Below are positions 13,491 through 33,063 of a stretch of 64,000 nt of DNA, one piece after another. Each line of letters starts with the position of its first letter. The first letter of the stretch is position 1. The stretch is from NCBI RefSeq assembly GCF_905475345.1, contig NC_066588.1, forward strand, positions 4,040,001 through 4,104,000. Reading direction: 5' to 3'. The notes beneath the pieces are model-generated. The model was not told where the DNA came from. It was given only the letters and a program-made list of their open reading frames with translations, and searched no databases. The translations under genes were made by a program, and so were the position numbers. The stretch comes from Vespula vulgaris. Its lineage: Eukaryota; Arthropoda; Insecta; Hymenoptera; Vespidae.

Positions 13491-14097
13491 CAGGGCCGTG
13501 ATAAAATCATCGATATAGAAGGTAGACTAAGTAAATTAACGAATTCGAACGAGTAGCGACATCTAGAAATTTTCTATAAAAAAATTTTCTTCTGATTTAA
13601 TCTTTCGTTTTGATGAAAATTATCAAAGAAATATTTTTATTCGAATTATACTTTATATATATATATGTAATTTTTTTTCTTTTTTGTTCCATAAAGCTAA
13701 GTATATTTGTGTAATATAAAATTGGGTTATACGATCGGATTGTCCGCCATTACGTTAATTCAACCAATGATAGACGGTTAAATTTGATTGGTTACGTAAT
13801 ATCAAATGTGATTGGTCCTGAGATAACATTGATTAGAAATGTTTTTTACTTTTTTTAATCAAGTTTTTTTTTATTATAATTACTGTTATATATCGTGTTT
13901 ATGTCTCATTATGAATTTATTATATTACAACTTTTTAGAAAAAATTCTATCTTGCAATTTTTTTCATCGCACCGTTCAAACATTCGATCTACTTGAATTG
14001 TTTCGTTATTGAATATTTTAGTTTACGTTTATATCGGACGTAGTGACGTTATTTGTATATTTGTTAATTTACTTGTTTAATAATTTTATTATTCTAT
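13491..14097. promoter_or_regulatory. Bidirectional promoter region, Mpcp (-) / SMIM8 (+)
   Basis: The two genes are head to head with about 0.8 kb between start codons. Three CCAAT boxes of NF-Y type lie within about 50 bp (CCAAT at 13764-13768; ATTGG at 13787-13791 and 13811-13815). A DRE-like ATCGATA lies at 13509-13515 near the presumed Mpcp start. No TATA box was seen, which fits TATA-less housekeeping genes. Motif function is inference. Confidence 0.5.
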
Positions 14098-14463
14098 ATG
14101 AAAGATAAAAGTAAAGAATCTGCCCCAGGTGATGGCATACGCTCGTTACGAAGCACGATGTTATTTCGTGCTATTAATTACGAGTTGTATGTCAAGCCGG
14201 TAATAAATTAATAACATGTTATTTATATAAACATTATTAAAACTTTTCTTGCTATTTATGAAAATTTATTCTCCTATTTATATCATATTTTATATTTTTT
14301 TCAGAATAAGGGCATAATGCTTTTTGGGGTTATGGCAATGCTTACTTGTTCAGGGTATTTACTATACATGCGATATAAACACGATGGTACTGCTTATTAT
14401 GAGTCTGTGGAAGCAGATGGAAATGTCACTTTTAAAAAGAAAACTTCTAGATGGTTAGATTAA
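14098..14463 (+). CDS. SMIM8: Small integral membrane protein 8 (SMIM8)
   Basis: Two exons (14098-14199, donor CCG|GTAATA; 14305-14463 after TTTTTTTCAG) joined in phase 0 give 86 residues. The N-terminal half contains GIRSLRSTMLFRAINYELYV, followed by KPNKGIMLFG, a single membrane helix (about residues 38-56) and a C-terminal tail ending in KKKTSRWLD. This matches SMIM8 (formerly C6orf162), a conserved one-pass protein of unknown function. Each exon is too short to stand out as a long ORF, so simple ORF calling would miss the gene. It shares a promoter region with Mpcp. Confidence 0.9.
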
Positions 14464-16466
14464 ATATATCAAGGTGTTCACAGAAGATTCGTATATATTC
14501 GATGAGTACATCGTTATTATAAGATTTTAAAAAACAATGTTTGGAAAATCTGAATATAATTATACATTTTCATCATATTTAAAAAAATCTAAGTTATGTT
14601 CCTTGATGGTCGTGTTTTAATTACAAGAAAAAAAATTCACAAGTACGAGTAAATATAGGAGGAAAAGTAATTTATTGTCGCTTTGAACCTTTAGATATAA
14701 TATCGCTATTTACATAATACTTGTTCAATATTATTTGCATATATCCTGTAAAAATGTTACAGTTTGTAATTATATTTAAGTAAGAATACATATAAAGAAA
14801 AAAGAATATTCTTTATTTATTATAAAATATTATGCGCATAAGTTGTTTCAAATCTACATGATTATTTAATTAACATCAAGACGGTGGAAGACATTGAATA
14901 ATGTGTCTTTTGTGGACAACCTATGTTACATCACTTTATAGTTTCTATTGACTATTACATTACATATCAAGTATAAATCTTTGATCAACAGGCAATACGT
15001 TTAATTGTGATTTGTAAGTTTATGAATCATAAGAGGATATGTATAATTTTGTGTATATGTTTTTATAAGTTCAGATATTATCTTCTTCAAATATACTACA
15101 GTTACAATATTGGATAACAGATTGCATGTGTTCTCTCCAGTTTGTATCATATTCATTGTACATAAATGCTTAGATAATTGTAAATGCTTGCGATATTTAA
15201 TAATATTTTATGCTTATGCAACTATTTTGGTATGTTTTTTTTGTGATAAATTGATTTTTAAAATATACGTGTTATCTTGTCATATTGTTTATACAAATAT
15301 GTAAAAAAGTATTTTCTCTTAGAAGAAGATTCGTTCGCCTATCTCTTTGGCAGTTTTTATATTATATCTGGAAGGAAATTCTTAATAATGTATTTTCTCT
15401 TTTAAAGTTAAAATACTCTAAGTATATAAATGTTAACAGTGGTACTAAAAATATATGTAAATTATTCGTTATATGTGTATAACAATCATATATCTTTTGT
15501 TCGCAAATATGACATTAACAATTTATTTATAGTCTATTAACATGGATTTTTGATCCATTTTAGTAGAACTTTTAGTGAATATATATATATATAAGTGGAA
15601 TCTCTGCTTTGAAATATCTAAAAAGAAAAATAGGGAAAACATTTATCCATGCTTATATGACAAGATTTGTTACTTTCTTAAATTGTTTCAATCTTAGAAC
15701 ACATGTAATGCACAATTCAGTATAAGGAAAAGGACTTTGGCACGATCAACAATAAGTTTTCATGTACCATTATGCGTAAAAAAAAAAACTAATCCGACAA
15801 AAAAAATTACTTCTTTAAAATGTCGAATTTTGTATTAAAGTGATGCTATGATAACAAAAACTTGGACATAATTTGTATGAAAGTTCAATATTTAATTATG
15901 CATTAACTTTGTACTGTTCTTTTGTTGGACCACCATCGTAATGTCTGCTATGTAATTATTAAATTTCATTAAATATAGACCTTATGTTCATACATCAACC
16001 TTTGTTTTTTTGCCACACAGAGCAATTTTTTTTTCCTAATTACATTATCCGTTTTCACGTTATATTACAAAGACTATTTTTTTTATTTATAGGTATATTA
16101 AAGCTATCTGTATCATTTATACTATGTAGAAATACTTTTTACGTTTACATCAATCGGCGTACACTTTGTTATCAACAATAACTTTTGTACTTTTCAACAT
16201 AAAATAATAATGTATGTAAATCTTATGTTTTAAAGTGAGATGTGAACATAAGATCTTATTTCTAAAATTCTGAAACTGAACAGTAACACAAGATAATGCA
16301 AAGATTTCACTGAAGTTACTATTATCAAAAAAAAATTTAGCTTGACTTCATAGAATACCAAATATTATAATATTTCAACATCATTACCAATATGAATAGC
16401 TTATATGATATTGTATTTATGATATTTGTATTTATTATACTATGATGTCAAGTCTGAAAATACGCA
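14464..16466. other. SMIM8 3' UTR and Got1 3' flank, no coding exon
   Basis: AT-rich interval between the convergent ends of SMIM8 and Got1. Only short chance ORFs are present. Several TTTATT/AATAAA hexamers occur on both strands, so UTR ends cannot be fixed. It holds a short TA repeat at about 15581-15593 and little else. Confidence 0.55.
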
Positions 16467-18376
<1,910 letters not shown>

Positions 18377-18780
18377 CTCAGTTGACTGGCTGAAGCGCAA
18401 CTGAACTTCAGCGATTACAAAAAATGGATGATAAACTCAACAATTTTTCTCGACGCTCTTGATATCAGTTACAATATCATATCGAGGAGCTAATTGTTAC
18501 AACGTTTATATACATGTCTTTATTAACATCATAATATTACATCTTTTGTTTCATATCCTTTATTAGCATAGTCATATTAATTATTCAAAGGTCAAATTTA
18601 TTGTAAAAGGTGAATACGATAAGAGTTAGATGACTATATTGATACATTCTAATCACGCAATACGTCAAACCGATAAATATCGACTTTTATATATAAATGT
18701 ATGTAAATCAATCCGCAAATCTCTCAAATGTTTCCATATTACTTTAAATCAATTTAATTAAAAAAGAAAAGAAAAGAGAA

Positions 18781-18846
<66 letters not shown>

Positions 18847-19339
18847 GAAAGGGACGAAAGATAGGAAGAAAACTGTTGAAATTTCCGAAATATAGAAAAC
18901 CATCGAAACGTTCGCTTATAGATACATATTTTTCTTAATACACGTGTACACCTGGATGCACCTAACCTCACGCGATAAATGCAATGGTTCCGTACGCATG
19001 TGTGTGCACAATTCGTTAAAAAGAGATATAAAAACAACAAAGAAAAAAAGAAAAGAAAAAGAACGCACAATGAATGGATTCTTGACTCGTAATTAACGAG
19101 ATGTTTCATTAACGTTCGATACCTACATTATCGACGGAACCTATACTATCGACATAGACAATATATCCGTAGAATTGTATAGTTCGTTCGGTCGCCGTTA
19201 GAGGCAGCACTATCGACGCGGCTCGCAACGATAAACGCGCTCGGATAGAGCGCAGAGTGAAAATGGCGCCGTTCGAGTGAGGGTGGGTTAGATTCTGTGT
19301 GCGCGCGTGTGCCCGGAGAGAGTGCGAGAGCTTACGGAA
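18377..19339. promoter_or_regulatory. Divergent promoter region between Got1 (-) and cytohesin (+)
   Basis: The two start codons are 963 bp apart on opposite strands. A (GA)n block at about 18779-18845 lies in the middle and could bind GAGA-type factors. Three TATCGAC elements (19129-19135, 19147-19153, 19211-19217) resemble the DRE core TATCGA near the cytohesin side. CpG content rises from about 19190 to 19340, suggesting the cytohesin leader. No TATA box was recognised. Confidence 0.5.
18779..18845. repeat. (GA)n microsatellite
   Basis: Near-perfect GA dinucleotides with a few AAAG interruptions, between Got1 and cytohesin. Confidence 0.9.
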
Positions 19340-25695
<6,356 letters not shown>

Positions 25696-25741
25696 GTGAG
25701 TCCGATATTCGTGTTGTCCCATTTTTCTCCCACTCTCTATT

Positions 25742-25745
<4 letters not shown>

Positions 25746-25803
<58 letters not shown>
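25746..25803 (+). repeat. (CT)n microsatellite
   Basis: CT-dinucleotide tract starting about 50 bp after the cytohesin exon 2 donor. Confidence 0.92.
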
Positions 25804-25804
<1 letters not shown>

Positions 25805-26045
25805 TGATACTGTTCTCCTTTCCCTTCTCCTCCCTTTATTCACGACCTCGTTCCTTGCAACATGGCAATACTTACACCAATGATGATTTTGCTAAAGTTG
25901 CATTGGACCTGGTTTTATGAATGAATGTCATACTGACCTATATCACCTCCTACATTTTGTATTCTGCAAATATCACAAACTAGATTGTAATAATGCACAC
26001 CTTGTGTGTGTGTGTGTGTGTGTGTGGTACGTATGCATGTATATA

Positions 26046-26880
26046 AAGAGTGTCTCGATTTAAACGATATGACCAGATATCTTCCATCCTATAGGTTTTA
26101 TAAGGAAATGTTCCAAATAAAAATTTTATTAGGTTTTTATGAAGAAAACGTAATGTCTATTGCAGTTATTTCATAGAGTGGGTTTTATCGTCAAAATACG
26201 AAAGCAATAACCTTTTTCTTCTCTTTTTCTTTTTTTCTTTTTTTTTTTTATTTTTTAATATGCATATAATGAAAATCGATATTTCAAACCTAACGAAAGT
26301 TGTAGATAATATAGGATATGAATCCAACGAGTACCTACGGCCTACTATATTTTAATCGATTTTTCATCGAATTATGACGCTTTAAATTTTAACAAAACCT
26401 TGCAATAATATTCAGTATTACTGCTAATTGGTATTACCTTTCAAATGATTACACATTCGAAAATGTATGAACGAATATAAAGAAAGAAAAAAAAAACAAA
26501 CAAACGAGGAAAGAAAATTGATTGATAAATTCATTGGTTATCAGAAGTTTACAAGAAAATTAATTGCATTGCAGCGATTACTTCAAGGCGCAAATAATTC
26601 GATGAAATATCAGGCAAAAAAGGATATGCCGTCGATGCTAGTTGAATTCGTATTGACATTCTTTACAATAACTTTTATTAGACTCAAAATATCGATTGTC
26701 ATTTAAAGAAAATTGCTATGACTTTTTGTATCTTGACAACAGCGACCTCTATAAAATGGCTGCGAAATACGTATTACATTTAACCTCACTCTCATCCCCT
26801 ATCTCTCAATTCTTCATTTGTTTTGTCAAACCGATAGAATCGTATATATTTTTAATGTCGTTTAAAACGAGACACCCTGT
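26046..26880. mobile_element. TA-flanked element with terminal inverted repeats (MITE or degenerate Tc1/mariner-type)
   Basis: The left end (26041-26070) reads ATATAAAGAGTGTCTCGATT then TAAACGATAT. The reverse complement of 26855-26884 reads ATATACAGGGTGTCTCGTTT then TAAACGACAT. The two ends match at roughly 25 of 30 positions and each abuts TA, as with TA-inserting transposons. The interior (about 830 bp) is AT-rich; the ORFs at about 26467-26706 and 26696-26929 show no transposase motif I recognise. It is probably a non-autonomous, decayed copy. Confidence 0.65.
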
Positions 26881-26955
26881 ATATCCGTATCGTACGTACG
26901 TACGTATGTATAAAGTCATTAATAATTGAAAGAGAGAAGAAAGATCGTTCTAATT

Positions 26956-26957
<2 letters not shown>

Positions 26958-26992
<35 letters not shown>
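26958..26992. repeat. (GA)n microsatellite
   Basis: Pure AG dinucleotide tract just right of the transposon-like element. Confidence 0.9.
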
Positions 26993-26994
<2 letters not shown>

Positions 26995-27229
26995 AAGACC
27001 AAGTTATAAAAAGAGTGATCTCATTCGTGAAAGATTCGTCTAAACGAAGTGAGTCACATAAGGAGAACAATGACATGACGTTGGCAGTGATTGGTTGATT
27101 TATGTGACGTCATTCAAACTTGATAATTTATAATACATAATACCGATAAGCAGAGCTATATCGTGAATTACGATTTTTTTCCTTCTTACTTTTTTCTTTC
27201 TTTTTCTTTTTTCCTTTCCAACGTCGCGC

Positions 27230-27360
27230 TTCTTACGTATCGAATCTTAACACGTAGACTGGTCTCAGGCACCTGAAAGGAGCCCACCTTTGGGTAGGCT
27301 TTACCCACGCCGTCACTTTCCACGCCCTTGAACAGCTGCACCTACCTACGCGGCTCTTGA
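27230..27360. promoter_or_regulatory. Candidate enhancer: E-box-rich GC island
   Basis: A GC-rich island of about 130 bp in otherwise AT-rich intron. It contains CACCTG (near 27271), CAGCTG (near 27335), CACCTAC and GCCCACCTTTGGGTAGGC-type blocks. Such clustering suggests bHLH or zinc-finger binding, but no function is shown. The minus-strand ORF across it has no matching acceptor. Confidence 0.3.
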
Positions 27361-27372
27361 GAATTTTGATGC

Positions 27373-27420
<48 letters not shown>

Positions 27421-28336
27421 CTGTTTCTCTTTTTATCTTCTCTGTGAAATTCTTTTTCCCCCTTTTTCTTCTCGATGGATCCCACGAGAAGTTTTTCAAA
27501 GTTCCATTCGATTCCCTTTCGAATTATTCGAACCATTTGTGCGATACATTATCATTTTCGATACGTACGTACATACGTAAGCAGTTAACGTACGTTGCTG
27601 TTTAAAAAAACAAATATGGCGTGGTTGCTATTGGTTCGAATGAAGTTTTTCTTCGATTTCGATAAAATCGATAAGAAGAAATGATCAGCCTCGTGTTTTC
27701 TTTTATTTTTCTTTTTTATTTCCTTCTTTCTCCCTTTCTTGTTTCTTTTCTTATTCTTTTCCATTTCTTTTTCTTTTTTCTTCTTTTGTAGTAGTTGCTG
27801 TTTTGTAGTATTATAGATAAGTCAGAATTTGATTGGATAATACTCAAAAGGTCTTGATACACTTTTCAAAAGTAACCCTTATTGAGAAAAGGTCTATAGT
27901 ATTATGTGGCAAGTGTACCTCGTTACACCTGTTCAAATAAGAGAAAAGACGATGATTCTAACGATGCCGGAAGTTTGACGCCATTGAAAGAGAAGCTTTA
28001 GAGCTAAGATATCGAATATCTTATCCCCCATCTTGTTTTAATTCTCTCTCTTTCTCTGTACGCGTGTGTGTGATGTAATGGTGTATAGTACTTTTTTTAA
28101 AGGGTCTAATCATCGAGATCATTTGATTTATACACAGGGTATATGAGGTCAAAAGTTTCAAAATGGTCGTCAAATACTTGGTTCACGATTGTTGTATTTA
28201 ATTATGATAAGATACTTATCCGTGACTTTTATGTATAGAAAATGTTAATTATAATAAAAGCTTTACTCATCCTACCAATCATTGTATTATGCTATGAGAT
28301 CTCTTTTGTTTCGTGCAATGTTTGATATAGTTTCTT

Positions 28337-28340
<4 letters not shown>

Positions 28341-28395
<55 letters not shown>

Positions 28396-28446
28396 TGGCT
28401 ATCTCTGTTTTGTATATATGTATTGCACACAGTTTTTGTACTCTAT

Positions 28447-28498
<52 letters not shown>
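28341..28498 (+). repeat. (CT)n tract followed by (TA)n tract
   Basis: About 50 bp of CT (28341-28393) and about 46 bp of TA (28451-28497) separated by unique DNA; the ORFs across it are artefacts. Confidence 0.9.
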
Positions 28499-28501
<3 letters not shown>

Positions 28502-29358
28502 CCGCGTTCTCAGAGTATCATGTTATAGGAGAGTATTTCGTTTGTTTTTCTACTGTGTTACAGAGAAACGGTGCTCTCAAAGGTACCGTGTATAAAATGA
28601 TTGTAGGTGTGTGTACGTGTATGTGTGTCGCGTATGTAGTTAAAATATTTTTATTAATAAATCAAGTATATAATTTTTTTTCTTTTCTACTTTCTATATC
28701 ATAAATATTAATTTGTTATTTTTGATCGATCTTTAAAGTTTTTCTTCGTATCAAGTTGGAATAATGTCCTTTTTAGAGTTGCCAGACAGTCGGCATTCTT
28801 TCTCTGATCTTTTTCTCTCAACTAGGACTCTGTGTTGCAAACCAGAAGCGGATAAAGGCTGGTTGTATATTTCATTTTTTTTCCCTTTTTTCTCTTACTT
28901 TTTTTATTTTTATACACTTTTACGTGTTTCTCGTCTTTCCATCTACGGAAAGAAGATCTGGAGAGAGATCACTCGCTTTGGAATTGTCTCTCGATCTCGA
29001 TTTACTAACGTTTATACCTATTATCTAGACATTTATCCGTATAGTTTCGTGTTGGAACGTTCTTTCTATTCTTCAAAATTTAAGATAGTCACGAAGAGCA
29101 GGAAAGGACATAAGACCGCGTGGAAAGCAGCGGTCACGTGCACTGAGCTCCGAGATGCACAGGTTATATGCGACATAACTTCGTTTACGTAACTAAGAGA
29201 GGTACTCGTATGTAAGGAGGATTATATGACGGTCACGTAATCGGGATCTTCGGTATTATAATAATTATACCGTGATTATATTAACTATGTTGTTATATTT
29301 AGAAATTTTTTTGCTTCTATGATTACAACAAATAAAAAATCGCACGCATACTCGTGCG

Positions 29359-29424
29359 TGCCTTGTATTTTATTTTTATTTTATTTTATTTTATTTTATT
29401 TTATTTTCATTTTTATTTCATTTT

Positions 29425-29466
<42 letters not shown>
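29359..29466 (+). repeat. (TTTTA)n pentamer array and (TA)n tract
   Basis: TTTTA/TTTCA pentamers run from about 29359 to 29430, then TA dinucleotides to 29465, immediately left of a perfect hairpin. Confidence 0.88.
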
Positions 29467-29469
<3 letters not shown>

Positions 29470-29511
29470 AATTGCTGATTTTTATATAACCTAAAAATCA
29501 GCAATTCAAAT
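29465..29511. other. Perfect 20-bp hairpin with a 7-base loop
   Basis: The arm TTTGAATTGCTGATTTTTA (29466-29484) is exactly complementary to TAAAAATCAGCAATTCAAA (29492-29510), and the flanking A/T extends the stem to 20 bp. The loop is TATAACC. The stem is short and perfect, unlike a typical animal miRNA precursor. Confidence 0.85.
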
Positions 29512-31699
29512 TAGTTTTGATTAACTTTATTTCAATTACAAAGATAAAAGCCCGTTGAAAATACAGGCGCCATTTTTGTTCACATAGACATGAGAAGTTG
29601 TTATTACAAAGGACGTAGAGATTCGTGAGAAAAAATTCAACTATGTCAGGATCCTTTTGTTAATAATCTTCTTCTTTTCTTCTCACGTACATTAATCCAT
29701 TAATCCATGATTCCATGAATCCGTTAATTCAAACATCTCTACACGTGTGTATATATATATATATATATGTACATTCATTCATAGTCATACATATATACGT
29801 ATATACTTTTCTTTCGTACTTGCAAATACAGAGAAAGATAACCGTGTGAGATTTCCGTAGGTACTTGATCCACCGACACAACATAACAATGCTTATTTTG
29901 CATGTTCCCTACACTTACTACGAAACGAACCGTTAGAGAACGGGGGAGGAGTCAGCTACACAATTGCAAAGAAATCTCCAGTCGAGATGAAAGTGCTTCG
30001 TCATGAAAACTCCTTTCTAGCCTAGAGGCTCCTTAAACGCGCGTCGTCCTCACAACTACGATTTTTATATAGTCCATCATATTCTCGATATTAAATCTTC
30101 TTCTTATGTTCTTCTTTCAAAATCATATTCGTTTCTCTCTTCGAAAGAATAGAGAATGAGAAAACGTTCCTTATAATATATTACTTCATTTTTCCTTTTT
30201 AATGAAAAAATCTTTTTTATATTTCTGTGATAGTTACCGATATATATAGGATAATAAAAAGTTTGATTCGAGATAAAAAAAAAAAAGGAAGGAATTAGTA
30301 TAACGTTTCATCTATCTTTAGTTTTTTCATTAACATCAGTCGGTAATATAGATTTGTAAGTTTAATATATTATTATCATTGGTCAGGGTTGGTGGTAAAG
30401 AAATGGTGGTAAAGAAAATTTTGTAACTCGATCGATGTGGAAGACAGTTTGATTTGATAATTATTATACAGACTACATATATATTTTTTTAATTATTAAT
30501 ATTCATATACAAAAATTAATATTAAAAATTATCTATATAATATCGTTTCTTGTCGATCGACAAAGATTTTTTAAAAACTTCCGTTTCATATGGTAGTAGA
30601 TATCTGTTTTACCGATGTATCGATTATTCGTTCCATCAAGTTAGAGGGCGCAGTGTTTCGTTTTTAATCTGTAATTTTTTTTTCCTATTTCTATTTTTTA
30701 TAACCTTTTACCTCGAAAAGAGGGAATGTAAACGTCGTTATCGTCGTTGTAATTACAACTCTCGTCATAGAAAACTTTCCAGTAGTTTCGCAAGCAAAGT
30801 AACAAATAAATGGAATCATCTGTACTAATCGTGGATATGATGAAACTTTTTTCAAACGTCCAGCTGAATATATTTTTTTTTTCTTTTTTTCTTTTCCTTC
30901 TTTCTTTCTCTCATTACATACGAATAATACAAACAATCTTATCTTTTAATTCCCTTAAGTGTAATAACATTAGTCATATGTAATGAAATAATTAAACACG
31001 AACGTAATTACATCGAAAAGAATAGTGTAATAATAAATATCATTTTCTTTCTTCATCATATTCGTCATATCCGATATCACTTTGGTGCAATGCATATATA
31101 AATACGTTAATAAAAGTTAATCGGATGCTGCTATGTTCTCCCCCTTCTTCCTTTAGGCTGCTTTGTCCATGTACATATCTTTCATTAGATGCTTACGCAT
31201 CTTGCTTGACAAAAATGTCAGGATGCCGTTTTTGCGATAAGACCATTTCCGTGGTAAATGATAGGACCAGTTGATGATAGGATTTGCCTGCTTACTCATC
31301 TGTTTTTTGCCTTCGAACTTTTTCGACAAACTTGATTATACATGCTCATTTTATTATATTTCTGTACGTATGTATATACTTTTTTAACACGATTTAAAAT
31401 CAATTTTTCAGTACATTTTTTGTAGATTTTTTTTTTTTTTTTTTAAATACTTTATGTGCGTTGAAAAAAATTAATGCGAAAGTAAACTAATAATCAAAAA
31501 CGTGTACTATTATTTCATAACCTAATTCGTTACAACACACATCGTCGAATTCTGGTAACAATCATTGTAGTATTCTATAAATCGTAATAGAACTCGTTAA
31601 ATTTTAGTTTTCTAGCTACATTGAAGCTATCTTGTTTCAGTATATATATATATAAAAAACCGAGTATGACTTTTCTTCGTAAAATGTATCGTAACTTAC

Positions 31700-31749
31700 A
31701 AAAGCCATTTCTATTACTTTTCTGAAGGGAATAAGTACAAATGGCTTTT
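31700..31749. other. Imperfect hairpin with 11-bp outer stem
   Basis: AAAAGCCATTT (31700-31710) pairs with AAATGGCTTTT (31739-31749); inner TACTT and AAGTA blocks can also pair after a bulge. The 50-nt fold is too short for a standard pre-miRNA. Confidence 0.6.
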
Positions 31750-31907
31750 TAACTCTCACTTTCTGAAGTCGTTATAAACAATGATCCATTATTTTTTCTC
31801 CCATGATCTTTCTGATCCTATACTTTTTGATTTCTTTTTTCTTCGCTTCTTTTTTCTTTTCCTCGAACTTTTTTAAATAATAAAGAAAATAAATGTATTT
31901 ATATATA

Positions 31908-32138
31908 GGATGTCAAATAAAAAAAGTAATCAACCAAGATATTTTCTAACCTCTTTGTACGAAACACACATATATATATATAAACGTATACATACAAAGA
32001 TGTAAAATTAAAAAGTAACGATGTATAATATTTTCTAACCTCTTTGTACGAAATACACACACACACACGCGCGCATAGGGTGTCAAATTAAAAAAGGAAC
32101 ATACTACAATATTTCTTTAACCTTTTCCTACGAAATAA
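31908..32138. repeat. Three-copy tandem repeat, period about 80-90 bp
   Basis: Units begin at 31908, about 31998 and 32078. Each has a GGATGTCAAATAAAAAAAGT-like start, then ATATTTTCTAACCTCTTTGT, then ACGAAA. The first two units end in a different microsatellite (TA, CA/CG). The third unit is the most divergent. Confidence 0.75.
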
Positions 32139-32481
32139 AATATAAAACAAACAACAAAAAAAAAAAGAAAATAAGTACACATTAGTGCGTATTATAGTTT
32201 TAAAACAATATTATCCTATCGAAGTATACTTTTCGAATCGATTAAAAAAAAAAAAAAAATAATTACAATTCTTTTATAAATTAAACGATTTCAAATTTAT
32301 TGGGCCGTATCCGGTCACTGACCCGAATAATCAAGGTGTTATATTACTATCTCGAAAGAGAAAAACACGCTTGAATCTAATATCAGGAAAAAGTTTGGCG
32401 GAGATAAATGCCGCCGCGTTCGATCTTGGCACGCATTCAAAACTTCCTTTCGAAATGTCGTGTTGCCGCGATTTGATTCTG

Positions 32482-32491
32482 GTCACGTGAC
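32482..32491. promoter_or_regulatory. GTCACGTGAC palindrome (CLEAR / MITF-TFE type E-box)
   Basis: A perfect 10-bp palindrome with a CACGTG core, flanked by GC-rich DNA (about 32390-32510). It equals the CLEAR element consensus bound by MITF/TFEB-class bHLH-zip factors; use in vivo is inference. Confidence 0.4.
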
Positions 32492-32775
32492 TTTTTCGCG
32501 AAAACTTTCATGTAAATATCTTTCATCGAATTGATCGATCAATTTTAAAGCAAACGAAAGAGTTTCTCTCTTTCTCTTTCACTCTCTCTCTCTCCCTCTC
32601 TCTCCCTCTCTCTTTCACTTAAATCTCCTTATAAACTCTATTGCACACAGTTCGAGTTTAATTATTATTAATAAGAAAAAAGAAAAGAAAAAAAAAGAAG
32701 AAGATAGGAAATAAGTAAAAATGTTTTCGATCGAAAGAAACTTTGATTATTAAACCTTTTAATTCTTCTTCATTG

Positions 32776-32779
<4 letters not shown>

Positions 32780-32820
<41 letters not shown>
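32780..32820. repeat. (TA)n microsatellite
   Basis: About 40 bp of TA dinucleotide beside the inverted-repeat element. Confidence 0.92.
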
Positions 32821-32824
<4 letters not shown>

Positions 32825-32844
32825 AAGGATGGGTCAAGAGTTTA

Positions 32845-33063
32845 TAGACGGGCCAAAAGTTCCTAGGTAATATTAAAAATCAATTGCTATTATATTTCGA
32901 AATTATTTGGGCCAATTTTTCTTCTTTTCTTTCTTTCTTTCTTTTTTTTTTTTGTTTCCCCGGATCGTAAAATCGCGAAGCTAGCTTACAAGCTTAAAAA
33001 GGGTCACGAAAAAGAGTGATCTATTTTTAAAAAGTATCTAGAAAAGTTTTTAGGCCGATCCAA
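32845..33063. mobile_element. Short inverted-repeat element, family 2 copy B
   Basis: The left end, TAGACGGGCCAAAAGTTCCT then AGGTAATATTAAAAATCAAT, is an imperfect inverted match to the right end, GATCTATTTTTAAAAAGTAT then CTAGAAAAGTTTTTAGGCCG. The right end carries CGAAAAAGAGTGATC, shared with copies at 23651 and 63487. No coding capacity; likely a MITE. Confidence 0.55.
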
